Positions 1-7,097 of a stretch of 10,644 nucleotides of DNA are shown here, piece by piece. This DNA comes from JASFRS01 sp050114795. GTDB lineage: Bacteria > Pseudomonadota > Alphaproteobacteria > Sphingomonadales > CAKZYD01. The notes beneath the pieces were generated by a model. It did no database searches, was not told the origin of the DNA, and saw only the letters and a list, made by a program, of their open reading frames with translations. A program made the position numbers and the translations under genes. The DNA is taken from positions 1 through 10,644 of the forward strand of contig JASFRS010000079.1 in NCBI GenBank assembly GCA_050114795.1, in the 5' to 3' direction. Every line of letters begins with the position of its first letter. The first letter of the stretch is position 1.

Positions 1-827
1 TCAGCTATGGTTGGCGTACAGGTGCGTTTTTAGCTTCTACCCTTGCCCTGCTATTGGCTGAATATGTGGGCTGGAGCTTTGCTTATTCCGTCATGGGATT
101 GATGGTGACTTTTGCCCTTTTGCCAGCATTTCTACTGGGTGAACCACAGCGGCACAAAGTCACTGAAAAGTCAGACTTCCTCCAAGATGCCATCGCCCCA
201 TTCAAGGAATTTCTAACCCGCCATGGGGCGTTCATTATTTTAGCTTTTGTCCTGCTGCATAAAGTGGGAGACACAATGGCCAATCTGATGTTGCGAAATC
301 TGTTAGTGACGTTGGAATTCTCCAAGCCTGAAGTTGCTTTCTACGATGTGGCTGTGGGACAGGTGGCGTTATTTGCCGGTATTGCCGTGGGCGGGTTTCT
401 CTATGCGCGCTGGGGTGTCGCAAAATCCATGCTTTTATCATTGTTTTTAATGATGATTTCCAACTTAAGCTTCGCAGTGCTGGCCATGATTGGCCATGAT
501 GTTCATTTCTTGGCCTTCACCATAGGTTTTGAAAATTTCGCAAGCGGTGTGGGTGGTGTGATTGTTGTGGGTTATCTCTCAGGTTTGTGTAATTTGGCCT
601 ATACGGCAACCCAATATGCGCTTTTGTCCGGGGCGGCAGCCATAACAGGGCGATTTTTAACGGCACCTTCGGGCTATCTTATTGATTGGGTGGGATTTCC
701 TGTCTTTTATCTGATAACCACGGTGGCTGCTGTTCCAGGCATAATTTTGTTCATTTTTATGATTCGCAATGGATTCCTAGGCCTTGAAAAAATGGAAACA
801 CCACCAAAATCAACGAAAATCGCCTAG
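1..827 (+). CDS. ampG: AmpG-type muropeptide permease (MFS/PAT family), 5' end outside window
   Basis: Inner-membrane permease of the AmpG family, which imports anhydro-muropeptides from peptidoglycan turnover for recycling and, in species with ampC/ampR, feeds beta-lactamase induction. The reading frame is open from base 3 (SYGWRTGAFLAS...) to TAG at 825-827, so the gene starts before the window. About 274 residues are visible of a family length near 450-490. Several hydrophobic segments are present, about eight of the usual twelve helices. Stretches typical of AmpG are the helix with HKVGDTMANL, the segment FENFASGVGG, the following LCNLAYTATQYALLS, and the last helix pair GYLIDWVGFPVFYL / AAVPGIILFIF. 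A TTG at 54 is in frame but lies inside a membrane helix and is not a plausible start. No rho-independent terminator is evident after the stop. The family call is strong; the substrate is inferred from the family. Confidence 0.88.
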   Translation, partial: SYGWRTGAFLASTLALLLAEYVGWSFAYSVMGLMVTFALLPAFLLGEPQRHKVTEKSDFLQDAIAPFKEFLTRHGAFIILAFVLLHKVGDTMANLMLRNLLVTLEFSKPEVAFYDVAVGQVALFAGIAVGGFLYARWGVAKSMLLSLFLMMISNLSFAVLAMIGHDVHFLAFTIGFENFASGVGGVIVVGYLSGLCNLAYTATQYALLSGAAAITGRFLTAPSGYLIDWVGFPVFYLITTVAAVPGIILFIFMIRNGFLGLEKMETPPKSTKIA

Positions 828-930
828 GGCTTTGACTAACGGCTAAGATTAGGTCATGGTCTTTGCTGCTTTTAGGGAAAGCGGGGAAAAACAGGGACGT
901 CCTAAATAATAACTGAGTCAAGTGTTCGTC

Positions 931-948
931 TTGTCATAAATCTGTCGT
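931..948 (+). promoter_or_regulatory. Pho box (PhoB operator) upstream of olsB
   Basis: The 18 bases read TTGTCATAAATCTGTCGT: two 7-base half-sites, TTGTCAT and CTGTCGT, separated by the 4-base A/T-rich spacer AAAT. The enterobacterial and rhizobial Pho box consensus is a direct repeat of CTGTCAT with a 4-base A/T-rich spacer. By eye 16 of 18 positions agree (first base T for C; penultimate base G for A). It ends 25 bases before the olsB ATG, where a box replacing the -35 element would be expected. Weak -10 candidates lie just downstream (GATATT 955-960 or TATTAG 957-962). Phosphate-starvation control of ornithine-lipid synthesis through PhoB is known in rhizobia; its operation here is inferred from motif plus context. 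Confidence 0.7.
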
Positions 949-954
949 CATCTG

Positions 955-962
955 GATATTAG
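955..962 (+). promoter_or_regulatory. Candidate -10 region of the olsB promoter
   Basis: GATATTAG contains two overlapping hexamers, GATATT (955-960) and TATTAG (957-962), each matching 4 of 6 bases of TATAAT. They lie 6-8 bases after the Pho box, near the spacing used when PhoB substitutes for a -35 element. TTGTCA (931-936) could also serve as a -35 with an 18-base spacer to GATATT. A start site about 7 bases further on would give a leader of only about 5-8 bases, which fits the lack of a clear Shine-Dalgarno sequence before the ATG at 974. This is weak by itself and rests on the box next to it. Confidence 0.3.
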
Positions 963-973
963 AGACACATTCC

Positions 974-1852
974 ATGAAATATGCTTCTTACCGCTCAACG
1001 GTCGTCGCCGCTCAGACTCTGGCAGACGCCCCATTTTACGCCAAGAACGGTTCACTTGACGTGCGCCTCGCTTCCAGTGAGGAAGAAATCCAAGCTGCTC
1101 AGGCTCTGCGCTTTAAAATCTTCTATGAAGAAATGGGGGCGGTTCCTGATACGCGCGTTCTGCGTGAGAAGCGTGATTTTGATGAATATGATTATATCTG
1201 CGACCATTTGCTGGTGATTGACCATGACCGCCCTGGTGGGCCTGAAGTTATTGGGACCTATCGTCTGTTACGCCAGGTCGTTGCGCAAACGCATAAGGGC
1301 TTTTATTCAGCGGGTGAATATGACCTCTCGCCATTAATGACGCAAACTTTCCAGCAGCAGATTGGGGAAGGGCGGCAGCTTTTGGAATTAGGTCGTTCCT
1401 GCGTGCATGAAGATTATCGGACAACGCAGACTATCAATCTCTTGTGGCGCGGAATTGCCTCTTATCTGCACCAACATCACATTGGTTATATGTTCGGCTG
1501 TGCAAGTTTTTCCGGCACTAACCCCGAAGATCATGCGATGGCGCTAAGCTATCTTTACCATGAGCATCTGGTGCCTGATGACCTTTATGTTAAGGCGGTG
1601 CCGGAACGTTTTGTGAAAATGAATTTTCTTGAGAAAGACAGCTATGAGGCGCGCGCGGCTTTGCGTGCCTTACCGCCGTTGATTAAAGGCTATTTGCGTT
1701 TGGGCTGTTTTGTTGGCGATGGCGTCGTTATTGATGCGCAGTTCAATACCAGTGACGTGTTCATTCTGCTGCCGGTCGAGCGTATAACGAAACGCTATTC
1801 ACATCGCTATTCCATCGAACAGACAGCAAATGACACACCGGCCAAGGCTTAA
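974..1852 (+). CDS. olsB: L-ornithine N-alpha-acyltransferase OlsB (GNAT-like), ornithine-lipid synthesis
   Basis: First enzyme of ornithine-lipid synthesis: transfers a 3-hydroxyacyl chain from acyl-carrier protein to the alpha-amino group of ornithine, giving lyso-ornithine lipid that OlsA then acylates. The 292-residue length is close to the roughly 295 of rhizobial OlsB. Diagnostic stretches are AQALRFKIFYEEMGA (42-56), DFDEYDYICDHLLVID (68-83), VIGTYRLLR (92-100), LELGRSCVHEDYR (137-149) and YMFGCASFSGTNPEDHAMAL (172-191). These form the acyltransferase core shared with hemolysin-like and autoinducer-synthase-type N-acyltransferases. ATG 974 is the first possible start after an in-frame TGA at 914; only a weak AGAGA precedes it. 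No olsA is next to it in the window. A Pho box at 931-948 implies induction under phosphate limitation. The tail overlaps the opposing MFS gene by 4 bases. Another acyl-amino-acid synthase function is possible but less likely. Confidence 0.85.
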   Translation: MKYASYRSTVVAAQTLADAPFYAKNGSLDVRLASSEEEIQAAQALRFKIFYEEMGAVPDTRVLREKRDFDEYDYICDHLLVIDHDRPGGPEVIGTYRLLRQVVAQTHKGFYSAGEYDLSPLMTQTFQQQIGEGRQLLELGRSCVHEDYRTTQTINLLWRGIASYLHQHHIGYMFGCASFSGTNPEDHAMALSYLYHEHLVPDDLYVKAVPERFVKMNFLEKDSYEARAALRALPPLIKGYLRLGCFVGDGVVIDAQFNTSDVFILLPVERITKRYSHRYSIEQTANDTPAKA

Positions 1853-3243
1853 TTAAGTTCTGACCAACGCCTTAAAATTAGCGCTGTCATAAAAATAACG
1901 GGTGGCATCATACCAAGGTGCACCCATTTGCCTGCCGCAATCATGTTTTCCACAGTAAATGCCTCCGCTAGTCCGGCACCATTTGCAATTACGCCTGCTA
2001 AGGCGGCGCCAATGGCCAACCCCAGCCTTTGCAGTGTAGGCACAGCGCCTGCAATCACAGCATCATTCCCATCTTCTGCCATTTGCAATGTGAGGCTGAT
2101 TAAATGTGGCCAGACCGTGCCCATAGCGCTTCCCATAATAAAGCCGCCAAATACGATAATGAGTGCTGGTGGAGTGCCAACTGAAAAGGAGATGATTGCC
2201 ATGCCGCCGGTCATCATAAGGGGGCCAAGTAACAGAATATAGCGTGCAAAGCGTTGCGAAATATGAGCTGAAATGATTTCCGCTAACGTCCAGCCCATGG
2301 CAAAGGCAACGAGCCCATACCCAGCCTGAATATTTGAGTATCCATAGATTTTATGCAGCATGATGGCACCATAAACAGTGTAACTCATTTCTGAAATGCT
2401 CATGCAAAAACATAAAAGCAGCAATATTCCTAAAGGGGAACGGATGTTAAAGCTTTGCTTGGGTAATAGAGAGTGTGTTGAGAGTCTGTCATGTCGGAAC
2501 ATCAGGCCAAGTGTCAGAAGGCCCGTGGCGACAAGGCCAAGGCGCCAACTCAGGTCCTCCGTAATGCCTGCGCCGGCAATAAAAAATGTGCCAAGACCTA
2601 AAATGAAAAGTCGGAGAAGGGGCGGTCCCTGTTCGCCCTTATCCCCTTGGTGAATAGTGCGGTCTTTCATTGAAAAAGTCATTGCAATAGTGAGGAATAC
2701 GCCAATAACGGCTAAGGCGTAAAAGGCTGCGCGCCAGCCTCCCAGACTTATAAAGGCTGCGCCCAGGGCTGGTCCAGCAACAGCCGCAATGCCCCATACA
2801 GCTGACAGGGTTGCAAATATACGTGTCCAGATTTCCTTAGGAAAAAGTGGTTTGACCAGCGCATAGCCTAGAGCACCAATGAGGCCAGCTCCAAACCCTT
2901 GCGGTGCGCGACCAATCAGGACGATTGTAAAGTCCGGTGATAAGGCGCAAATAAGTGAACCGAATATAAAAGCAAAACCTGCTACGATAGCGACAATTTG
3001 GAAGCCAAATCGTGTAAGGGCGCGCCCCATGGCAGCGGCACCCACAATGCCAGCCACGGCATAGACTTGTAACGCCCAAGCTGCAAAATTAGCCCCGCCA
3101 ATATCGTCTAGGGTTGCTGGTAAAATGGTGCCGAAAATCATTCCTGCCCCTGCAGGAACGGCCTCACATAAACAGACGATAAATACACTAAACCGATATT
3201 CTGCGGATAAAAGCTGTCTCCACCCACTCAAAGACTGATCCAT
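1849..3243 (-). CDS. MFS transporter, 14-helix drug/H+ antiporter-like
   Basis: Inner-membrane major facilitator of 464 residues, probably a proton-driven exporter; substrate unknown. I count 14 hydrophobic segments, as in DHA2-type exporters: roughly 18-38, 54-72, 82-101, 106-130, 142-166, 170-190, 210-228, 234-250, 270-294, 308-326, 335-354, 358-382, 397-424 and 440-457. Visible motifs are motif A in degenerate form (GRALTRFG, 73-80), motif B (GRAPQGFGAG, R112, Q115, G116) and antiporter motif C in helix 5 (GIAAVAGPALGA, G157-P158, G161). It lies 100 bases downstream of the acyl-CoA dehydrogenase on the same strand and may be cotranscribed or have its own promoter. A perfect inverted repeat sits 10 bases before its ATG. 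The ribosome-binding site is poor (AGAAAG, about 11 bases upstream). Its stop codon overlaps the olsB stop. Confidence 0.82.
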   Translation of the reverse strand: MDQSLSGWRQLLSAEYRFSVFIVCLCEAVPAGAGMIFGTILPATLDDIGGANFAAWALQVYAVAGIVGAAAMGRALTRFGFQIVAIVAGFAFIFGSLICALSPDFTIVLIGRAPQGFGAGLIGALGYALVKPLFPKEIWTRIFATLSAVWGIAAVAGPALGAAFISLGGWRAAFYALAVIGVFLTIAMTFSMKDRTIHQGDKGEQGPPLLRLFILGLGTFFIAGAGITEDLSWRLGLVATGLLTLGLMFRHDRLSTHSLLPKQSFNIRSPLGILLLLCFCMSISEMSYTVYGAIMLHKIYGYSNIQAGYGLVAFAMGWTLAEIISAHISQRFARYILLLGPLMMTGGMAIISFSVGTPPALIIVFGGFIMGSAMGTVWPHLISLTLQMAEDGNDAVIAGAVPTLQRLGLAIGAALAGVIANGAGLAEAFTVENMIAAGKWVHLGMMPPVIFMTALILRRWSELN

Positions 3244-3253
3244 TAAAAAATAC

Positions 3254-3277
3254 TTTCTAAAGACTATTCTTTAGAAA
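3254..3277. repeat. Perfect inverted repeat before the MFS gene (operator or hairpin)
   Basis: Arms TTTCTAAAGA (3254-3263) and TCTTTAGAAA (3268-3277) are exact reverse complements around a 4-base centre CTAT. It starts 10 bases upstream of the MFS start (minus strand, ATG at 3243). Read on the minus strand, the hairpin is followed after three bases by six T residues (3250-3245), so it resembles an A/T-rich terminator at the end of the acyl-CoA dehydrogenase transcript. It could equally be the binding site of a dimeric repressor of the TetR or MarR kind in the MFS leader. No such regulator gene is in the window. The repeat is certain; its role is not. Confidence 0.6.
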
Positions 3278-3343
3278 TAATGAAAATAAGCTTGCCACGC
3301 AAGGAAGAATTGACGTGAGTCGCCCTTTTGCGGTGGAGAAAGC

Positions 3344-4546
3344 TTAATTATATTTCCGTAGTTCGCCTTTTGCGATGGCGTTGCGGTGGACTTCGTCAGG
3401 GCCATCTGCCAGGCGTAAAGTCCTTTGACCTGCATACATAGCTGCCAGCGGAGCAACCTGACTGACGCCTGCGCCCCCATAGGCTTGAATGGCCATGTCG
3501 ATCACGTCGCAGGCTACATTGGGGGCAATCACCTTAATCATTGCGATTTCCGCTTTGGCTTCCTTATTGCCGACTGTGTCCATCATATAGGCGGCTTTCA
3601 AGGTCAGCAGTCGCGCTTGTTCAATACGAATGCGTGCCTCGGCAATGCGTTCGGACCAGATACTTTGTTTCGCGATGGGCCCACCAAAGGCTGTACGTGA
3701 TTTCAGGCGTTTGCACATTAACTCCAGTGCGCGTTCTGCTGCACCTATGGAGCGCATGCAATGGTGAATACGCCCTGGGCCTAAGCGCCCCTGGGCGATT
3801 TCAAAACCACGTCCTTCGCCGAGCAAGATGTTGCTTGCCGGAACTCTCACATTGTCAAAGGAGACTTCTAAATGTCCATGAGGCGCATCATCATATCCAA
3901 AGACCGACAACGGCCTGATTTTTGTAATTCCGGGTGTGTCCATAGGGACTAAAATCATGGATTGCTGCTTGTGTTTTTCAGCATTGGGGTCAGTTTTGCC
4001 CATGAAGATCAAAACCTTACAGCGAGGGTCGCCTGCACCTGACGTCCACCATTTGCGGCCATTGATGACATATTCATTCCCGTCGCGTTGAATGGATGCC
4101 TCGATATTTGTCGCATCAGAAGATGCAACAGCAGGTTCCGTCATGGCAAAGCCTGAACGGATTTCCCCTTCAAGCAGGGGCTTCAACCATTGGTCTTTTT
4201 GTTCCTGCGTTCCATAACGCACGAGAACTTCCATGTTGCCGGTATCGGGTGCGGCGCAGTTAAAAACCTCCGGTGACCAGGCGACACGCCCCATAATCTC
4301 CGCCAAAGGCGCGTATTCGAGATTGGTCAGGCCAGCACCTAACTCAGATTCAGGTAGAAACAAATTCCACAGACTTGCTTCACGAGCTTTTACTTTCAAC
4401 TCTTCAATGATGGGAAGGACCTTCCAGCGTTCCCCTTCATTGACCTGTTGTAGATAGGTTTCCTCCGCTGGATAAACGTGGGTATCCATGAATGTGCTGA
4501 CGCGTTCCATGTAATCTTTTGTTTTGTTGGAATAGGAGAAATCCAT
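3344..4546 (-). CDS. Acyl-CoA dehydrogenase, ACAD10/11-like
   Basis: Cytoplasmic FAD enzyme that introduces the alpha,beta double bond into an acyl-CoA, passing electrons to electron-transfer flavoprotein. The 400 residues cover all three family domains: helical N-terminal (about 1-130), beta-sandwich middle (about 131-245) and helical C-terminal (about 246-400). FAMTEPAVASSDATNI (133-148) is the first family signature that contacts flavin and substrate; WWTSGAG (166-172) follows. QAYGGAGVSQ (354-363) and LRLADGPDEVH (377-387) form the second signature. In the latter, Asp381 falls where medium-chain dehydrogenases have the catalytic Glu (YEGT), as in the ACAD10/11-like clade. An AAGAAGG Shine-Dalgarno sequence lies about 9 bases before ATG 4546. 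Substrate chain length cannot be read from the sequence. It could be a beta-oxidation fadE paralogue; the downstream transporter may share its transcript. Confidence 0.88.
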   Translation of the reverse strand: MDFSYSNKTKDYMERVSTFMDTHVYPAEETYLQQVNEGERWKVLPIIEELKVKAREASLWNLFLPESELGAGLTNLEYAPLAEIMGRVAWSPEVFNCAAPDTGNMEVLVRYGTQEQKDQWLKPLLEGEIRSGFAMTEPAVASSDATNIEASIQRDGNEYVINGRKWWTSGAGDPRCKVLIFMGKTDPNAEKHKQQSMILVPMDTPGITKIRPLSVFGYDDAPHGHLEVSFDNVRVPASNILLGEGRGFEIAQGRLGPGRIHHCMRSIGAAERALELMCKRLKSRTAFGGPIAKQSIWSERIAEARIRIEQARLLTLKAAYMMDTVGNKEAKAEIAMIKVIAPNVACDVIDMAIQAYGGAGVSQVAPLAAMYAGQRTLRLADGPDEVHRNAIAKGELRKYN

Positions 4547-4709
4547 GTGAAGGCCCTTCTTGCAACGGTTACGATTTTGAAAAGAGCTTAATCAACCCAG
4601 ATGGACCCGTCTACGTCCAACGTAAAACATATGATAAATACTGCTTATTAATCCGCTATATTGTATAAGACATTGACGCTAGGGTGGGGTGCCTGAAAGA
4701 GGGCGGATT
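4547..4709. promoter_or_regulatory. Divergent intergenic region between acyl-CoA dehydrogenase and hybrid kinase
   Basis: This 163-base region separates two genes transcribed away from each other, so it must hold the promoter of each. The part towards the kinase (about 4625-4670) is A/T-rich and includes TATAAG at 4664-4669, a possible -10 without a convincing -35. A GAGGG Shine-Dalgarno sequence (4699-4703) supports the kinase start at ATG 4710. I see no clear dimeric operator. Confidence 0.4.
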
Positions 4710-7097
4710 ATGGACGCAGTAAAGAGCTCGAATATCGATGCTTTGACCAAAGAGGGTGCGCAGCAACTGTGCAACCTGATGGCGCGCGCACCTATTGCGA
4801 TGTCGGCTTATGACAGAAATTTCACCTATATTGCTGCGAATAAGTCCTGGGCTTTCTATTTTGATACACAACCCGAAAAATTAATTGGCAGATCATTAGA
4901 CCTTTCAAGGGATGAAATGCCCGACCATTGGGTGCAGGCCCTTGACCGTGCAATGGCTGGTGAATTTGTGTCCTCAGAAGCGGAACGCCACGTCAAACCC
5001 AATGGGGATGCTATTTGGGTGCGCTGGCGTTGTTTCCCTTGGACCGAAGATGGAACCAAGGACTCCCCGATTGGCGGTGTTGTGGTTCTCGTTGAGGATG
5101 TTAGCTCTGCGGTCGATAGCCGAGAGGTTAATGACTTGGCTGAAGAACGGCTGCGTTTAGCGCTGGAGGCTGGCCATCAGGCCCTGTGGGAACTTCACCC
5201 GGCTTCGGACACGGCCAGATTATTGTTTGACTTTACTAAACATAGCCTACCGCTTGAACATTTGCCGACCTCGATTGAGGCTATCGTTGAACTCGCCCAC
5301 CCCAATGAGCGGGGCGAGCTTAGGTCAGCCTTGGATGATCTGGTGGAGGGTCAAAAATCATCTCTGTCAAAAGTCTTTCGCATTCTTGTTGCAGGTGAAG
5401 AGAGATGGCTTCACCTGCAATGCTTGACGGTTCAGTTCCGTGCTGATGGAAAAGCTGATCTCATCATTGGTATCCACAAGGACGTCACCGAACAACGTTT
5501 GTCCGATGAAGCGACAATCAAAGAGAAAGAGCGATTAGAATTCGCTTTAGAGGGTGCCGCTGACGGGCTCTGGGACTGGAATTTGCAAACCGGAGAGGTC
5601 TATGTCAGCCCGCGCTGGCTGGAACAATTAGGCTATAAACCTGGCGAAATTGACGTGGATTTTGATTTTTGGGTGAATAGTATTCATCCGGATTTTCGCC
5701 AGAGCGTAGTGGGGCGGGCTATTGATCGTCGTGATGGTGTTTTAGAAGAATATCGCAAAGGTATGGCAGCACCATTCTCTTATGAGTATCGCTTGAAATG
5801 CAAAGATGGCGTTTACCGCTGGTTCCTTTCCCGTGGGCAAACAGTTGCTTTTGATTCCGCAGGACAGCCGCTGCGTGTGGTAGGAACGCATACGGATATA
5901 TCTCAACGTAAACGAATGGAGCAGGACTTAATAGCTGCACGGGATGTGGCGGAGGAAGCAAACCGCGCCAAATCAGCCTTTATCGCGAATATGAGTCATG
6001 AAATTCGAACGCCCTTGTCAGGTGTTATGGGTATGCTTGAACTCATTAAGGATACGCCGCTGAATGAAGAGCAGGGCCGACTTCTGGAAATTGCCAAATC
6101 TTCTGCGGAAGCGTTGCTGCTTGTCGTGAATGATATTCTTGACCTTTCCCGGCTAGAGTCTGGTCATATTGAGCAAAGGCCGAGAGAATTTGACTTAAAA
6201 TCTTTGGTCGATGATGTGGTCAGTGTCTTGCAGGTGAAGTCTCAAGCCAAGGGGCTGCATCTAAGTCACCAGGCTGGTCCGCGGACTGTGACGCCGCTCT
6301 ATGGCGATGCGGATCGAATTCGTCAAGTCTTGTTCAACTTAGTAGGCAATGCCATCAAATTTACCAAAGAAGGCAGTGTCACAATTTCGACGGCGCTGGA
6401 GGCTAATGACTGGGGCAAAGTGGTCGCAACTGTAAGCGTCACTGATACTGGCGTCGGTGTGCCGCGCGATGCTTATCACTATATTTTTGAACGTTTCCGC
6501 CAAGCAGATGACTCTCTGGATCGAGAGCATGAGGGAAGTGGCTTAGGTCTGGCGATTTCAAAGGAAATTGTTGAGCTTTTAGGTGGCACGATCGGCTTTT
6601 CCAGCGAGCCAGGTGTGGGTAGCCGGTTTTGGTTTACCGTGCCCTTGGATCAGGCAGCGAGAGAAGAAAGCGTTGGTGGAGAAGACACTGTTGGCCATGA
6701 TACGGATGTCGTAAAGAGGCGGGTACTGCTTGCTGAAGATAACCAAATTAATCAACTTCTTATCTGTTCTCTGCTTGAGAAACGTGGGCATGAGGTCGTT
6801 GTTGCTGAAAATGGCGTTGTGGCCCTTGAGCGGATTGCAGAAAAACCTTTTGATATCATCTTGATGGACGTGCAGATGCCTGTCTTAGATGGGTTAAGTG
6901 TGACCAAAAAAATCCGGGCTATGGGCGGGGGCATGAAAAAAGTGCCGATTATTGCACTGACAGCTCATGCTATGGTCGGTCAATATAAACGCTATCGTGA
7001 AGCGGGCATGACAGATGTCATTTCGAAACCAGTTAATCCCGATCGTTTGTTTGAGCTGGTTGAAGGAACGACGACATTCCATGCCCAGCAAGCTTAA
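4710..7097 (+). CDS. Cytoplasmic hybrid sensor histidine kinase: PAS-PAS-PAS-HisKA-HATPase-REC
   Basis: A 795-residue hybrid two-component kinase without membrane segments, so it senses an internal signal or redox/ligand state. Residues are numbered from ATG 4710. Three PAS-fold domains lie at about 22-133, 147-261 and 276-399; the third is best conserved (LEGAADGLWDWNLQTGE, then YEYRLKCKDGVYRWFLSRG, ending GTHTDISQRKR). HisKA follows at 419-485 with the H-box FIANMSHEIRTPLSG and phosphorylated His430. The ATPase domain at 531-648 has the N-box (Asn547, NAIKFTK), G1 (DTGVGV, Asp579), F-box (FERFRQAD) and G2 (GSGLGLA). The receiver at 670-786 has Glu676/Asp677, phosphoacceptor Asp720 in LMDVQMP, Thr751 and Lys773. 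All catalytic residues are present. ATG 4710 has AAGAGGG six bases upstream and is preferred to the in-frame GTG at 4689 (802 residues). No partner response regulator or Hpt protein is adjacent. The output pathway and signal are unknown. Confidence 0.93.
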   Translation: MDAVKSSNIDALTKEGAQQLCNLMARAPIAMSAYDRNFTYIAANKSWAFYFDTQPEKLIGRSLDLSRDEMPDHWVQALDRAMAGEFVSSEAERHVKPNGDAIWVRWRCFPWTEDGTKDSPIGGVVVLVEDVSSAVDSREVNDLAEERLRLALEAGHQALWELHPASDTARLLFDFTKHSLPLEHLPTSIEAIVELAHPNERGELRSALDDLVEGQKSSLSKVFRILVAGEERWLHLQCLTVQFRADGKADLIIGIHKDVTEQRLSDEATIKEKERLEFALEGAADGLWDWNLQTGEVYVSPRWLEQLGYKPGEIDVDFDFWVNSIHPDFRQSVVGRAIDRRDGVLEEYRKGMAAPFSYEYRLKCKDGVYRWFLSRGQTVAFDSAGQPLRVVGTHTDISQRKRMEQDLIAARDVAEEANRAKSAFIANMSHEIRTPLSGVMGMLELIKDTPLNEEQGRLLEIAKSSAEALLLVVNDILDLSRLESGHIEQRPREFDLKSLVDDVVSVLQVKSQAKGLHLSHQAGPRTVTPLYGDADRIRQVLFNLVGNAIKFTKEGSVTISTALEANDWGKVVATVSVTDTGVGVPRDAYHYIFERFRQADDSLDREHEGSGLGLAISKEIVELLGGTIGFSSEPGVGSRFWFTVPLDQAAREESVGGEDTVGHDTDVVKRRVLLAEDNQINQLLICSLLEKRGHEVVVAENGVVALERIAEKPFDIILMDVQMPVLDGLSVTKKIRAMGGGMKKVPIIALTAHAMVGQYKRYREAGMTDVISKPVNPDRLFELVEGTTTFHAQQA

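Noticed and set aside
54..56. TTG at 54 as the start of the first gene
   Set aside because: The frame stays open to base 3 and the upstream residues form part of an AmpG membrane helix, so the gene is cut by the window and does not start here.
893..903. GGACGTCC palindrome in the gap between ampG and olsB
   Set aside because: It is an 8-base palindrome without loop, T-run or neighbouring repeat; too short to support a terminator or operator call.
1884..1902. CTGTCAT followed by AAAA, a possible second Pho box
   Set aside because: The second half-site (ATAACGG) does not match, and the site is inside the 3' end of the MFS coding sequence, away from any start.
2487..2504. Another CTGTCAT half-site
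   Set aside because: There is no second half-site at the 11-base phase and it is internal to the MFS gene.
4689..4709. GTG start for the hybrid kinase at 4689
   Set aside because: The GTG has its G-rich stretch too close to be a good ribosome-binding site, while ATG 4710 has AAGAGGG at a six-base spacing. It adds only seven residues, so it cannot be fully excluded.
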